The translations under genes and the position numbers were made by a program. Under the pieces are notes generated by a model, which saw nothing but the letters and a program-made list of their open reading frames with translations, was not told the origin of the DNA and searched no databases. This document shows, one piece after another, positions 30,746 to 40,710 of a DNA stretch of 64,000 bases (the first letter of the stretch is position 1; each line of letters starts with the position of its first letter). The DNA lies in the NCBI GenBank assembly GCA_015152475.1, contig SUTW01000005.1:1-64000 (forward strand), given 5' to 3'. The stretch comes from Cyanobacteria bacterium SIG30. Lineage in GTDB: Bacteria; Cyanobacteriota; Vampirovibrionia; Gastranaerophilales; Gastranaerophilaceae.

Positions 30746-31269
30746 TAATGTTTTATTGGTTTAATTTCAGATACAAGGTGAGCAATTTCAATGATTTTTG
30801 GATGTGCATTTCTTCCAGTTAAAACGACTTCTATATTTTTTGGCTTGTTTTTCAATGTATCCAACATTTCTTCAATATCTATTAAGCCAAGTTCGATAGC
30901 TATATTTGCTTCATCTAATATAACTAATTGAAATTCTTCGTTTTTAATGGCGTTTTTTGCATATTGCCAGCCTTTTTGTATTTCTTCTCTATCTTTTTCG
31001 TTTTGATTATTTTTATAAACGATTCTGTCTAAGCCAGCGTTTATTATTTTAAATTTATTTTTAATGTGGGGAGTTAAATTCTGAAATGATGCAAGTTCGC
31101 CATAATTATTTCCGCCTTTTGTGAACATAACAACAAGTACACTCCAATCACGTCCTAATGCCCTTAGGGCAAGTCCTAATGATGCAGTAGTTTTGCCTTT
31201 TCCTTCTCCTGTATAAACCTGTATATAGCCTATTTGGTCAAAATTTGGATTATGTAATTTATCTTGCAT
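30703..31269 (-). CDS. cobO: Corrinoid (cob(I)yrinic acid a,c-diamide) adenosyltransferase
   Basis: VYTGEGKGKTTASLGLALRALG; VILDEANIAIELGL; VLTGRNAHPKI. Confidence 0.95.
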   Translation of the reverse strand: MQDKLHNPNFDQIGYIQVYTGEGKGKTTASLGLALRALGRDWSVLVVMFTKGGNNYGELASFQNLTPHIKNKFKIINAGLDRIVYKNNQNEKDREEIQKGWQYAKNAIKNEEFQLVILDEANIAIELGLIDIEEMLDTLKNKPKNIEVVLTGRNAHPKIIEIAHLVSEIKPIKHYWDIGIQAREGIEY

Positions 31270-31289
31270 ATAAAAATTATACCATGTTA

Positions 31290-33128
31290 TTATTTGATGT
31301 AAATTTCTTCTAGGTTATATAAAGCACCACTTAATGGTGTTGGATTTATGTTTCCAAATTTCTTTCTGATTGCAACAATATTTATTGGAGAATAAAGATA
31401 AAGCATAGGTTTTTCTTCATATATTATTTCTTGATATCTGTCATATAGTGCTTTTCTTTTTTCAAATTCTAATTCTATTGAAGCCTTATTGTATATTTCA
31501 TCTAATTCTTTTTCAAAAGCCAGTTTTTTGGTATTTGTTTCGTTTTCTTTTCTTTGATTAAATAGATGTAAAACACCCATTGAATGCCAAACATTGTAAC
31601 CGCTATGTGGTTCAAAAGGATTTGATGTGAGGGAAATTATAACTGTTTCAAAATCCATTGTGTTTGTTAATTTATTTACTAATGTGTTAAATTCAATGGG
31701 CTTAAAATTAACTTTTATGCCAATTGAAGCTAAATCATCTTTTATGCTGACGCCAGTTGCTTCTCTTTGAGTGTTGCCCGCATTAGTCATAAGTTCAAAT
31801 TCAACCTTATTGCCATATTTATCATATAGGTTTTTATCTTTTAAGATGTAGCCTGATTCTTTTAAAAGTTTTTTTGCATATTCGATATCTTGTTTGTGTC
31901 CTTTTGCAATTTTCTCATTTAAAAACAAACTTTTTGGACTTTCTGCTGAGAATAAGGGTTGTCCAACTCCATATAAAATATTTAAAACCAAATTGTCTCT
32001 GTCAATAGCGTAATCTATGGCACTTCTGAAATTTTTGTCCTGGAACCATTTTTGCTTAATTGGGTCAACGTAAAATTTGCCTTTTTCATTTTTTCTGTCA
32101 TTTAAATTAAAAGCCAAAAAAGAAGTGTTTGTTGTCGCACCAAGATTATATAACTTGTAATCACTGTTTTTTTCTTGCATTTTATATTTTGAAATCATTG
32201 AACTTTGAAGGGTTACAATGTCAATTTCACCTGCTTCAAATTTTATCATTTCATTATTCAAATCACCCACAATTAAAGTTACCCAATAATCAAGATAAGG
32301 CAGTTTTTCATCTTTTTTGTTTATCAAGTAATAATTCGGGTTTTTTTCAAAAATTACTCTTTGAGCCGGTACGTATTCTTTTAATTTAAATGCTCCGCTT
32401 ACAACAAAATCTTTTGGATTAGTTGTTGTTGAATAAAAACTATTAAAATAATTTTTCCCTTTATCTGTTGCCTTTTTAAAAACATGTTTTGGTGCTATTG
32501 GGATTGATAAATTTCTTAAAAATGGTGCAAAAGGAGTTGGAGTCTCGAATTTTATTTTGTATTTGCCAATTTTTTCAACAGTTGGCAATTTCCCATTTAC
32601 ATATAGCGAATCTCTTGTGCTTGTGTTTCCAAAACCTCCAAAAACAATGGTGTTGAATGTGTAAACAACGTCATCTGCTGTGATTTCAACCCCATCAGAC
32701 CATTTTATACCATGTCTTAATTCAACAATATAGGTTTTATTGTCTGGTAAAATTTCAATATTTTTTGCAAGTTTAACTTCAATTTCGCCATTTATTGGAT
32801 TTGTTGTTAATAAACCATCATACATTATATCTGCCATCGAGCTTGATGTGGCATCGTTTGAAACATAAGTATTAAATGTTTTTGGTCCTTCGCCTATTGT
32901 TGAGGTAATAATTCTTCCACCAAATTTTCCAACATCAGATGTTGTTACAAGATAATCGACTCCATCTATTGTTTTTGTATATTTTGCAATATTTTTTGGA
33001 ATTACTTGTTCCAATTTTTCTTCTTGTGAATAATTTTCAATGTCGTAACCTAAGTCTTTTTTGATACAGGATTTAAGACAGAAAAATATCAAAATAAATA
33101 TTAAGAAAATGTACAATATTTTTTTCAT
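31290..33128 (-). CDS. ABC transporter peptide/oligopeptide substrate-binding protein
   Basis: Signal peptide/lipobox-like N-terminus; LRHGIKWSDGVEITADDVVYTF (SBP_bac_5). Confidence 0.92.
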   Translation of the reverse strand: MKKILYIFLIFILIFFCLKSCIKKDLGYDIENYSQEEKLEQVIPKNIAKYTKTIDGVDYLVTTSDVGKFGGRIITSTIGEGPKTFNTYVSNDATSSSMADIMYDGLLTTNPINGEIEVKLAKNIEILPDNKTYIVELRHGIKWSDGVEITADDVVYTFNTIVFGGFGNTSTRDSLYVNGKLPTVEKIGKYKIKFETPTPFAPFLRNLSIPIAPKHVFKKATDKGKNYFNSFYSTTTNPKDFVVSGAFKLKEYVPAQRVIFEKNPNYYLINKKDEKLPYLDYWVTLIVGDLNNEMIKFEAGEIDIVTLQSSMISKYKMQEKNSDYKLYNLGATTNTSFLAFNLNDRKNEKGKFYVDPIKQKWFQDKNFRSAIDYAIDRDNLVLNILYGVGQPLFSAESPKSLFLNEKIAKGHKQDIEYAKKLLKESGYILKDKNLYDKYGNKVEFELMTNAGNTQREATGVSIKDDLASIGIKVNFKPIEFNTLVNKLTNTMDFETVIISLTSNPFEPHSGYNVWHSMGVLHLFNQRKENETNTKKLAFEKELDEIYNKASIELEFEKRKALYDRYQEIIYEEKPMLYLYSPINIVAIRKKFGNINPTPLSGALYNLEEIYIK

Positions 33129-33196
33129 ATCTTGATTTTAACATAACTTCTTGCTATAAAACCATTAGACGATAAAACTCCCCAAAGGAACAATAG

Positions 33197-34021
33197 ATGC
33201 GAATTTTAGTTACAGGTTCAACAGGTTTGTTAGGTCAAGAGCTTTGTCCCATGCTCGAAAGAGAAGGGTGGCAATTTTGGGCTACAAACAGCAAGATTTT
33301 TGATGTAACAAATGAAAAAGCAATCAAAGAAATTATGGACAGAGTTTCTTTGGACTTTATTATTCATTTGGCTGGTTATACAAATATGGACCAAGCCGAA
33401 ATTGAACAGGAAACTGCTTATGCTGTTAATTACAGAGGCACTAAGAATTTAGCAAAAATTGCAAAAAAGCATGATGTTCCAATTTTGTATATAAGTACAG
33501 ATTGTGTTTTTGATGGAAATCGCAATACGCCATACAAAACAACTGATGCGACTAACCCTATAAGTGTTTATGGTCGTTCAAAACTTATGGGTGAAGAGGC
33601 GATTAAGGAATTGTGTTCAAAATATTATATTATTAGAACAAGTTGGCTTTATGGCAGTGGTGGCAAAAATTATGTTGATGCCATGCTTACCTTTTCATCT
33701 TTAATGGGTGAGATAAATGTTGTTGATGACCAAATTGGAAGTCCTACTTGGACAAGAGATTTGTGTAATGAAATTATAAAAATTATCAAAGAAAATAAAC
33801 CATTTGGAACTTATCATATAACTTCATCTGGCGCAACAAATTGGAGTAATTTTACAAAGAAAATTTATGAAATTAAAAAGCGTCCAACAAAAGTTAATTC
33901 AATTGATAAAAGCGATTTTATAAGACCTGCAAAACGTCCTAAGTTTTGTGTTATGGATACATCCGTTGAACTTCCTAATTGGGAGGAATCCTTGGAAAAT
34001 TATCTTATTGGCAAATACTAG
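33197..34021 (+). CDS. rfbD: dTDP-4-dehydrorhamnose reductase
   Basis: ILVTGSTGLLGQEL; STDCVFDGNRNTPY; NPISVYGRSKLMGE. Confidence 0.93.
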   Translation: MRILVTGSTGLLGQELCPMLEREGWQFWATNSKIFDVTNEKAIKEIMDRVSLDFIIHLAGYTNMDQAEIEQETAYAVNYRGTKNLAKIAKKHDVPILYISTDCVFDGNRNTPYKTTDATNPISVYGRSKLMGEEAIKELCSKYYIIRTSWLYGSGGKNYVDAMLTFSSLMGEINVVDDQIGSPTWTRDLCNEIIKIIKENKPFGTYHITSSGATNWSNFTKKIYEIKKRPTKVNSIDKSDFIRPAKRPKFCVMDTSVELPNWEESLENYLIGKY

Positions 34022-34023
34022 GG

Positions 34024-34052
34024 TTGAAGATTGTTAAAAAATTTGTTATAAT
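34024..34052 (+). promoter_or_regulatory. Promoter of pilin copy 1
   Basis: TTGAAG (34024-34029), 17 bp, TGTTATAAT extended -10 (TATAAT 34047-34052). Confidence 0.65.
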
Positions 34053-34100
34053 AACAATATAAATTTTGTTGCGAATAGAATTAAGAAAGGTATAGAATTT

Positions 34101-34928
34101 ATGAAAAAAATAAACTTTAACCTCGGGGGGGGGGCAACTAATAGATTAAAAGCTTTCACCTTAGCAGAAGTACTTATTACACTTGCCATTATTGGCGTTG
34201 TTGCAGCACTTACTATACCAGCAGTTGTTGCAAATTACAAAAAAACAGAAATTGAAACACAATTAAAAAGCACATATTCAATTTTATCTAATGCTCTTAA
34301 TTTAGCAATTAAAGATTACGGACCAGCTTATACTTGGTCTATTGAAAGGCAAGGGAGTAGTAATAAAAATGCAGAATTATTTTTAAAGCAATATTTTGTG
34401 CCATATTTAAAAGTGGCTAGAGATTGTGGTACTTCAAATGAAGGTGAATGTAAACATCAAATTTATGCACTTGGCGGTGGTAAATTTAATTATGGATATG
34501 GTGGTAATCCAAGTGAAAATTTTGCAAAAATTTATTTGGCAAATGGAACATATATAGGTTCTAATGTATCATCTGAGGGTGACAAATTTGTGCAATTGCA
34601 ATTCTTTATTGATGCAAATGGTCATAAAAAACCTAACCAAGTTGGTGTTGATATTCATTTTCTTGCATTAAATTTAAGCCCACCTACAAAAACAACTTCT
34701 AAACGTGGTTATAGATTTTCAGTTGTTGGTGGCAATACAATAGCTGAATCTATTAAATATAGTTCTTACGGTTGCCAAAAACCTTCGACATCAGCTGATG
34801 GTGGCTTTGGTGTTTATTGCGCAAGTGTTTTGTTTGCAAACGGTTGGAAAATCCCATCAGTTGACGAATATGTTCAAATGGCAGGCGGAGATGAAAATTA
34901 CAGGGCAAAATATCCTTGGAATTTCTAA
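34101..34928 (+). CDS. Prepilin-like protein copy 1, G10 tract, in frame (ON)
   Basis: MKKINFNLGGGATNRLKAFTLAEVLITLAIIGVVAALTIP; C-terminus NGWKIPSVDEYVQMAGGDENYRAKYPWNF. Confidence 0.93.
   Translation: MKKINFNLGGGATNRLKAFTLAEVLITLAIIGVVAALTIPAVVANYKKTEIETQLKSTYSILSNALNLAIKDYGPAYTWSIERQGSSNKNAELFLKQYFVPYLKVARDCGTSNEGECKHQIYALGGGKFNYGYGGNPSENFAKIYLANGTYIGSNVSSEGDKFVQLQFFIDANGHKKPNQVGVDIHFLALNLSPPTKTTSKRGYRFSVVGGNTIAESIKYSSYGCQKPSTSADGGFGVYCASVLFANGWKIPSVDEYVQMAGGDENYRAKYPWNF
34125..34134 (+). repeat. Poly-G tract, 10 nt, in leader codons of copy 1
   Basis: cctc-GGGGGGGGGG-caactaatag. Confidence 0.95.
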
Positions 34929-34946
34929 AAATAAATTTTTTCTTTT

Positions 34947-34977
34947 AAGTGCCTGAAAAATCAGGCACTTATTTTAT
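34947..34977 (+). terminator. Intrinsic terminator of pilin copy 1
   Basis: AAGTGCCTGA-AAAA-TCAGGCACTT-ATTTTAT. Confidence 0.85.
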
Positions 34978-35044
34978 ATATAAACTTGTCATTTGACTAT
35001 TTTTAAATTAAAATCATGGTAGTTGTTATATTCAAGAGGGTGTT

Positions 35045-35977
35045 TTGGAAGTTAAATTTGCAAATAGTTATTTTAACGAATTACTTGATATTAAAAATAA
35101 CTATGCACCTTTTTTTGAAAAATTGAAAGCCGAAATTGAAGAAGATGATTTAGCTGAATTGTTTAATTATTTTTTAAATAATGTCCGAGATTCTTTTATT
35201 ACAAAAGTGGTTATTGTTGAAATAAATAAGTTAAACAACAAAAAAAATCTTCAAAGCCTTTTAGATTTCATTTTAACCAAAAAAGATTCTGATTATGATG
35301 AAGGGTTGAATGTTTGTGATTTGACTTCTCTTAAAATTCTTTGTGTAAAAACAATTTCTAATTACAAAGATAGAAGTGCCGTTGTTCCAATTTTATATTG
35401 TTTGAACAATAAAAGTGAAAATTACAAATTCAGGCTTGCAGCAGCTGAAGCGCTTGGAAAAATTGGCGATAATAGCGCTGTTGATTCGTTAATCAAAATT
35501 GTTAAAGACGAAGATGAAAAATCTGTTTATGTTAGAGAATCCGCAGCTCATGCACTTGGTATTTTGGGTGATATGCGTGCAGTCGAGCCTTTTTTGGATA
35601 TTTTAGAGGGTAAAAAAAGTTTTTTGGACAAATTTACTTTTTTAAAAGAAAAAGTTTTAGAGGCGTTAGGACATCTTAACGTTGATGGAAACAAAAGGGC
35701 AAAAGATGCTTTTTTAAACGCTCTTCAAGATTCTTGTGCGCAAGTTAGGTTAAATGCTCTTGAATCTATTTCGAATGCAAATGTTGTTGACTTGTTTGAT
35801 GATGTTAAAGAGTTATTAAATGATGAGGACGATGATGTTGCAAAAGCTGCTGTTGTAGTGCTTTACAATTTGTCAGACAGAAGAATTTTAGATGAAATTC
35901 TGGACAATCGAAAACTAAAACAATGTTGCAGAGACCAAGCTCAAGAAATTATAGAGGAATATGAGGAAGATGAATAA
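35045..35977 (+). CDS. HEAT-repeat protein
   Basis: RLAAAEALGKIGDNSAVDSLIKIVKD; RESAAHALGILGDMRAVEPFLDIL. Confidence 0.9.
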   Translation: MEVKFANSYFNELLDIKNNYAPFFEKLKAEIEEDDLAELFNYFLNNVRDSFITKVVIVEINKLNNKKNLQSLLDFILTKKDSDYDEGLNVCDLTSLKILCVKTISNYKDRSAVVPILYCLNNKSENYKFRLAAAEALGKIGDNSAVDSLIKIVKDEDEKSVYVRESAAHALGILGDMRAVEPFLDILEGKKSFLDKFTFLKEKVLEALGHLNVDGNKRAKDAFLNALQDSCAQVRLNALESISNANVVDLFDDVKELLNDEDDDVAKAAVVVLYNLSDRRILDEILDNRKLKQCCRDQAQEIIEEYEEDE

Positions 35978-36590
35978 AGCTGTTATTCTTTTATCTGGCG
36001 GGCTTGATTCTTACGTAAGTTTAGATATTGCAAAAAAATATTACGATATTTCTTTAGCTTTAACTTTTGATTACGGGCAAGAAGCATTTGAGGATGAAAA
36101 AATTGCATCTGAAAAAATGGCTCTTAAGTATAATTTAGAACATAAAATAATAAAACTTCCTTTTTTATCCGAAATTAAGGGAGATAGTGTTTGGGTGCCT
36201 AATCGAAATGGGCTTTTTTTAAATATTGCAGGAAGCTTCTGTGATGCTAAAAATTATGATGCGATAATTATTGGTGCAAATAAAGAAGAAGCAAAGGAAT
36301 TTCCTGATAATTCTCTTGAATTTATAAACAATACAAATAAAACTTTTGCTTATTCAACAAAAAATGGCACAAAGGCTGTTGCTCCTTTGATTTTAATGGA
36401 TAAAGAAGAAATTATTTCTTATGCAATAAAAAATAATTTAGATTTTTCTTTAATTAAAAGTTGTTATGATTCAAAAAATAATTCTGGCAAGCGTCATTGC
36501 GGGGTTTGCCCGTCTTGCTTAAAATTAAAAAACGCAATTTTAAAATTAAAAAGAGAAGATTTGTTGAGTATACTTGATTTTGAAATATAG
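35961..36590 (+). CDS. queC: 7-cyano-7-deazaguanine synthase-like protein
   Basis: AVILLSGGLDSYVSL; C-terminal CYDS...CGVCPSCLKLK zinc site. Confidence 0.85.
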   Translation: MRKMNKAVILLSGGLDSYVSLDIAKKYYDISLALTFDYGQEAFEDEKIASEKMALKYNLEHKIIKLPFLSEIKGDSVWVPNRNGLFLNIAGSFCDAKNYDAIIIGANKEEAKEFPDNSLEFINNTNKTFAYSTKNGTKAVAPLILMDKEEIISYAIKNNLDFSLIKSCYDSKNNSGKRHCGVCPSCLKLKNAILKLKREDLLSILDFEI

Positions 36591-37907
36591 TTATTTTAAT
36601 AAATAATCTATTAATTTATTTGTGTCGCTTATATTTTTTTCTAAGGCAATGTCTGCGATAGTGGTTTTATTTTCAAGCATTTTTAATGATTCAAGTAATA
36701 AAATTTTATCTTCTTGATTGTTTAATGAATCGAATGCGATTTTAAATAATTTTTTAGTTACCTTAAATGCATCAATTCCTTTGTAATTATATGCAAGGCC
36801 AAATTTTGCACTATTTATAATAAGTTCTTTTAAAGTATCATAGCCAAAATCTAGATAAGACAAAACACTTTCCATGGTTTCTCTTTTTGAAAAGATACCT
36901 TTGTAAAATGCGCAAAGTGCTAAAACCATATCTATTTTTTGGCTGTCGTGATTTCTGATTTCTATATAATTTTTTAAACGTACATCAGGGAATGTTAAAC
37001 TTGAATGCAAGATGTAGTCATTTAAGTTGGCACTATGGCCCTTGTAGCCATTTTGCATAAAATCTTCAAAAGTCATTTCTTCTTTTATAATTATTTTTTC
37101 ATTGTTTCTTTCAATAAAAAGCATTGGAACTTTTATAATTGAATCAATATAATCTATGAATTTCGCATCGTTATTTTTTAAAATGTTTTTATAAAAAATT
37201 CCGCATCTTTTTTTATCTGTATCAAGCCAGGCGTTAGCCCTATAACTTTTATAGCCATTTATCTTATTGTTTCTTATATAAGAGTTTGCAAAAAAACCTG
37301 TTGAAAATGGAGAAACCATAATTGACGTTTTTAATTTTAACATTGCGTCATCTTCATTTTTATAATCAAAATTTACTTGAATTCCTGCAGTTTCTTTCAT
37401 CATTACACTATAAAGTTTACCGCCAAAATTTTCAAAGAAATTTTGCATAATTAAATATCTGTCTTTTTTAACTATTTCTGTGTTTTCATATGTTGAATAT
37501 GGAGTGAGGCCAATTGGGGCAAAAATTACATCATATTTTTGTGCAATTGAGCCAAGTTTTCCCCATATTTCTTCATTTTTTTCACTTATTTCTTTTAAAT
37601 CTTTTTCTGCTTCAAGCGAAATTTCAAATTGCCCGCCAGGCTCTAAAGATATTGAATTTTTGCCGTTAAGTGCACCTATTATAACGTCATTATCTTTTAA
37701 TATTTTCCAATCATTCAAAAGTGCAAATTGTTCAATTATTTTTTTAATATCTTCATAATTTGCATTTTTATAAGTATTCTTATTTAGTGAAATTTTTTCC
37801 CATTCTATGCCAATTTTGAAGTCGCATTCTTTTTTGCATCCCTTTTTGTAATATTCAATAAGGTCTTCTTTTGTTAAAGATATTATTTTTTCTTTTGTGT
37901 TTAACAT
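36591..37907 (-). CDS. Glutamate-cysteine ligase, GCS2/plant-like type
   Basis: GIEWEKISL; ISLEPGGQFEIS; MMKETAGIQVNFDY; YRANAWLDTDKKRCG. Confidence 0.88.
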   Translation of the reverse strand: MLNTKEKIISLTKEDLIEYYKKGCKKECDFKIGIEWEKISLNKNTYKNANYEDIKKIIEQFALLNDWKILKDNDVIIGALNGKNSISLEPGGQFEISLEAEKDLKEISEKNEEIWGKLGSIAQKYDVIFAPIGLTPYSTYENTEIVKKDRYLIMQNFFENFGGKLYSVMMKETAGIQVNFDYKNEDDAMLKLKTSIMVSPFSTGFFANSYIRNNKINGYKSYRANAWLDTDKKRCGIFYKNILKNNDAKFIDYIDSIIKVPMLFIERNNEKIIIKEEMTFEDFMQNGYKGHSANLNDYILHSSLTFPDVRLKNYIEIRNHDSQKIDMVLALCAFYKGIFSKRETMESVLSYLDFGYDTLKELIINSAKFGLAYNYKGIDAFKVTKKLFKIAFDSLNNQEDKILLLESLKMLENKTTIADIALEKNISDTNKLIDYLLK

Positions 37908-37962
37908 ATTAAAATTCTAACATGACAATCAAAAATCTTTTTATCCTTTTGGCTAGTCTATA

Positions 37963-37990
37963 TTGATTATAGATAATTACATCATATAAT
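37963..37990 (+). promoter_or_regulatory. Promoter of rsmA, leaderless geometry
   Basis: TTGATT (37963-37968), 16-bp spacer, TATAAT (37985-37990), ATG at 37997. Confidence 0.55.
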
Positions 37991-37996
37991 ATTTTT

Positions 37997-38866
37997 ATGG
38001 ACAAAGAATCTTATATAAGACGAGTAAAAGGTTTCAGAACCAAAAAAACTTTAGGACAAAATTTTTTAATAGATTATAGTGCTATTGAAAAAATTTTAGA
38101 ATATGTTGACCCTTGTGATGATGTTGTTGAAATTGGTGCTGGTGTTGGCTTTGTGACCGAGGAATTAGTTAAAAAGGCAAAAAGTGTAACGGCAATTGAA
38201 ATTGACAAAGATGCAATAAAAATTCTTGAAAAAAATTGCAAATTTTCAATTCTTAATAAAGAAAATTCTTGTGATTTTAAAATTATTGAACAAGATATTT
38301 TGAAAACTGATTTATCGCAATTTAAGAAAGACAAAGAGCTTAAAATCGTTGCAAATATTCCATATTATATTACAAGTCCAATTCTTGCTCATTTGCTTGG
38401 TGAAATTGACGACATCAATAATAAAAATAGAAATTCTATATCTGAAATTATTTTAATGGTTCAATATGAAGTTGCAAAAAGACTTGTTGCTTCTGAAAAA
38501 TCTGAAAACATTAAAGATTACGGTCTTTTGTCTATTTTGGCTCAATTTTGGGCAGATGTTGAGATTATAAAAAAAGTATCTAAATATTCTTTTTATCCTG
38601 CACCAAAGGTTGATTCAGCGCTTGTTAGATTGAGAATAAATAAAAATCCAAAAGTTGAAGTTACTCCATTTTTGAGAAAAACAATCAAAGCTTCTTTTTC
38701 AACTAGAAGAAAAAATATCAAAAATTGTCTTCAAAATGCCTCTTTTTTAGGGGTTGAAGATGCTCTTCAATCTTGCAATATTGATTTAAATACAAGAGGC
38801 GAAAAATTATCTATTCAAGATTTTTCAAATCTCTCAAAGGCTTTATATGAAAAAAGTAAAAATTAG
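37997..38866 (+). CDS. rsmA: 16S rRNA dimethyladenosine transferase
   Basis: KTLGQNFLID; VVEIGAGVGFVTEEL; VANIPYYITSPIL. Confidence 0.97.
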   Translation: MDKESYIRRVKGFRTKKTLGQNFLIDYSAIEKILEYVDPCDDVVEIGAGVGFVTEELVKKAKSVTAIEIDKDAIKILEKNCKFSILNKENSCDFKIIEQDILKTDLSQFKKDKELKIVANIPYYITSPILAHLLGEIDDINNKNRNSISEIILMVQYEVAKRLVASEKSENIKDYGLLSILAQFWADVEIIKKVSKYSFYPAPKVDSALVRLRINKNPKVEVTPFLRKTIKASFSTRRKNIKNCLQNASFLGVEDALQSCNIDLNTRGEKLSIQDFSNLSKALYEKSKN

Positions 38867-39650
38867 TGCTCCCTGCAAAATTAATTTAAATCTTAAAATT
38901 AAAGGAATCCTTGAAAACGGTTTTCACGAGATTGAAAGTATTATGCAAACGGTTGACTTGTTTGATTATTTAACTATTGAAAAATGTGAATTAGATAGTT
39001 TAAATAATCAAAAATTCAATGTTTTTCTTGATGGAACAAAAAAAGAAATACTTTCTTATGGCGAATCTAATATCGTTTATAAGGCTTCAAAACTTTTTTT
39101 TGAAACAACTGGAATTGAAGCTTCTATTAAAATTTTTATTGAAAAAAATATTCCAATATCCGCAGGTCTTGCAGGTGGAAGTACTGATGCAGCCGGTGTT
39201 TTGTATGGTTTGAATGAATTATTTAATAAACCTTTAAACGAAAGAGATTTACTTGATTTATGTGAAAAATTAGGTTCTGATTTAAATTTTTGTTTACTTG
39301 GGGGTAGAGCCTTAGTTAAAGGCAGAGGCGAAGTTATTGAAAAACTTGATTTTGAGCCTTTTAATTTGACTATTGTAAAACCCAAAAATTTATCAATTAG
39401 CGCAAAAGAAGCTTATCAAAAATTTGATATATCAAAAGGTGTTTCAAATCTTGATAATGATTTAGAATGGGCACTTTTACCATTTTATAAAGAACTACAA
39501 TACCTAAATAGTCTTGGTTTAAAAATGTCTGGTTCCGGTAGTGCTTATTTTAAAATTGGTGATTTTGATTATGAATTTAATTCGTCATTTGAAGTTTTTA
39601 AAAACTTAAATGCAATTCCAGATGGCGTTTCACTTATTGAATGTTTGTAA
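38847..39650 (+). CDS. ispE: 4-diphosphocytidyl-2-C-methyl-D-erythritol kinase
   Basis: APCKINLNLKI; PISAGLAGGSTDAAGVL; LKMSGSGSAYF. Confidence 0.96.
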   Translation: MKKVKISAPCKINLNLKIKGILENGFHEIESIMQTVDLFDYLTIEKCELDSLNNQKFNVFLDGTKKEILSYGESNIVYKASKLFFETTGIEASIKIFIEKNIPISAGLAGGSTDAAGVLYGLNELFNKPLNERDLLDLCEKLGSDLNFCLLGGRALVKGRGEVIEKLDFEPFNLTIVKPKNLSISAKEAYQKFDISKGVSNLDNDLEWALLPFYKELQYLNSLGLKMSGSGSAYFKIGDFDYEFNSSFEVFKNLNAIPDGVSLIECL

Positions 39651-39665
39651 AATCGCTTTCTACCC

Positions 39666-39693
39666 TTGAAACATCTTGAAAAAATGTTATAAT
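39666..39693 (+). promoter_or_regulatory. Promoter of pilin copy 2
   Basis: TTGAAA (39666-39671), 16 bp, TGTTATAAT (TATAAT 39688-39693). Confidence 0.65.
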
Positions 39694-39744
39694 AAAAATG
39701 TAGGATATTTTTTAAATACGGTAATTAAGAAAGGTATAGAATTT

Positions 39745-40576
39745 ATGAACAAATATAACTTTAATCTCGGGGGGGGGGGCATCTAGAAGTTTAAAAGCTT
39801 TCACCTTAGCGGAAGTTTTAATCACACTCGCTATTATTGGTGTTGTTGCAGCTCTCACAATTCCGTCAGTCATTACAAATTATAAAAAAACGGAACTGGA
39901 ATCAAAAATAAAAACTGCATATTCAATATTATCAACAGCGCTTAACCTTGCAATTAAAGATTATGGACCAACTGATACTTGGGATATAACTAAAGTTGGC
40001 ACTGCCACCGAAACAACAGAGCAAGCTTTAAAAAAATATTTTATACCATATTTAAAAGTTGCAAAAGAGTGCGGAAAATCTCAAGAACCTGAATGTGTTT
40101 ACGAATTTTCATCATTGGGTGGTGGAATATTTGTTAATGCTAACACTGGTACAACGCCACATTATTCACGTATTTATTTAACAAATGGAACCGTAATACA
40201 AATGGTTATGGCGAGCAATAATAATAAGGTAACGCAATTAGCAATGCTTGTTGATGTAAATGGTCTAAAAAAACCAAATCAGCTTGGAGTCGATATACAA
40301 TATTTTGTAATTCCAACAAGAACAGTTGAAAATCAACCAAAACTTAATTATCAAGTTGCAATAGCTTCAGCTGGTGGAAATAGTGATTATATTTCTAATA
40401 TAACTCATAATACAAAAGGTTGTAAAAAATCTTTAACAAAAATCGATAGTGCGCTTGGCACGGCTTGTACCTATGTTTTAAGAAAAAACGGTTGGAAAAT
40501 TCCTTCAGTTGATGAATATGTTGAAATGGCAGGTGGGGATGAACAATATCGAGCTTTGTACCCTTGGAATTTCTAA
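39745..40576 (+). pseudogene. Prepilin-like protein copy 2, G11 tract, frameshifted (phase-OFF rather than decayed)
   Basis: ATG 39745 gives MNKYNFNLGGGGI*. Deleting one G restores MNKYNFNLGGGASRSLKAFTLAEVLITLAIIGVVAALTIP... in the frame of track ORF 40115-40576. Confidence 0.9.
39769..39779 (+). repeat. Poly-G tract, 11 nt, in leader codons of copy 2
   Basis: atctc-GGGGGGGGGGG-catctagaag. Confidence 0.95.
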
Positions 40577-40595
40577 AAACATGATTAAAAACGTA

Positions 40596-40621
40596 AAAGC
40601 CCCAAAATCAATTGGGGCTTT
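40596..40621 (+). terminator. Intrinsic terminator of pilin copy 2
   Basis: AAAGCCCCAA...TTGGGGCTTT hairpin; T tract is short. Confidence 0.75.
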
Positions 40622-40639
40622 AAATTTGCCCAAACCCTC

Positions 40640-40667
40640 TTGAAACATCTTAAAAAAATGTTATAAT
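40640..40667 (+). promoter_or_regulatory. Promoter of pilin copy 3
   Basis: TTGAAA (40640-40645), 16 bp, TGTTATAAT (TATAAT 40662-40667). Confidence 0.65.
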
Positions 40668-40710
40668 CAAAATATAGATTTAATATGGAGCGTGAAAGGA
40701 TTTTTAAATT

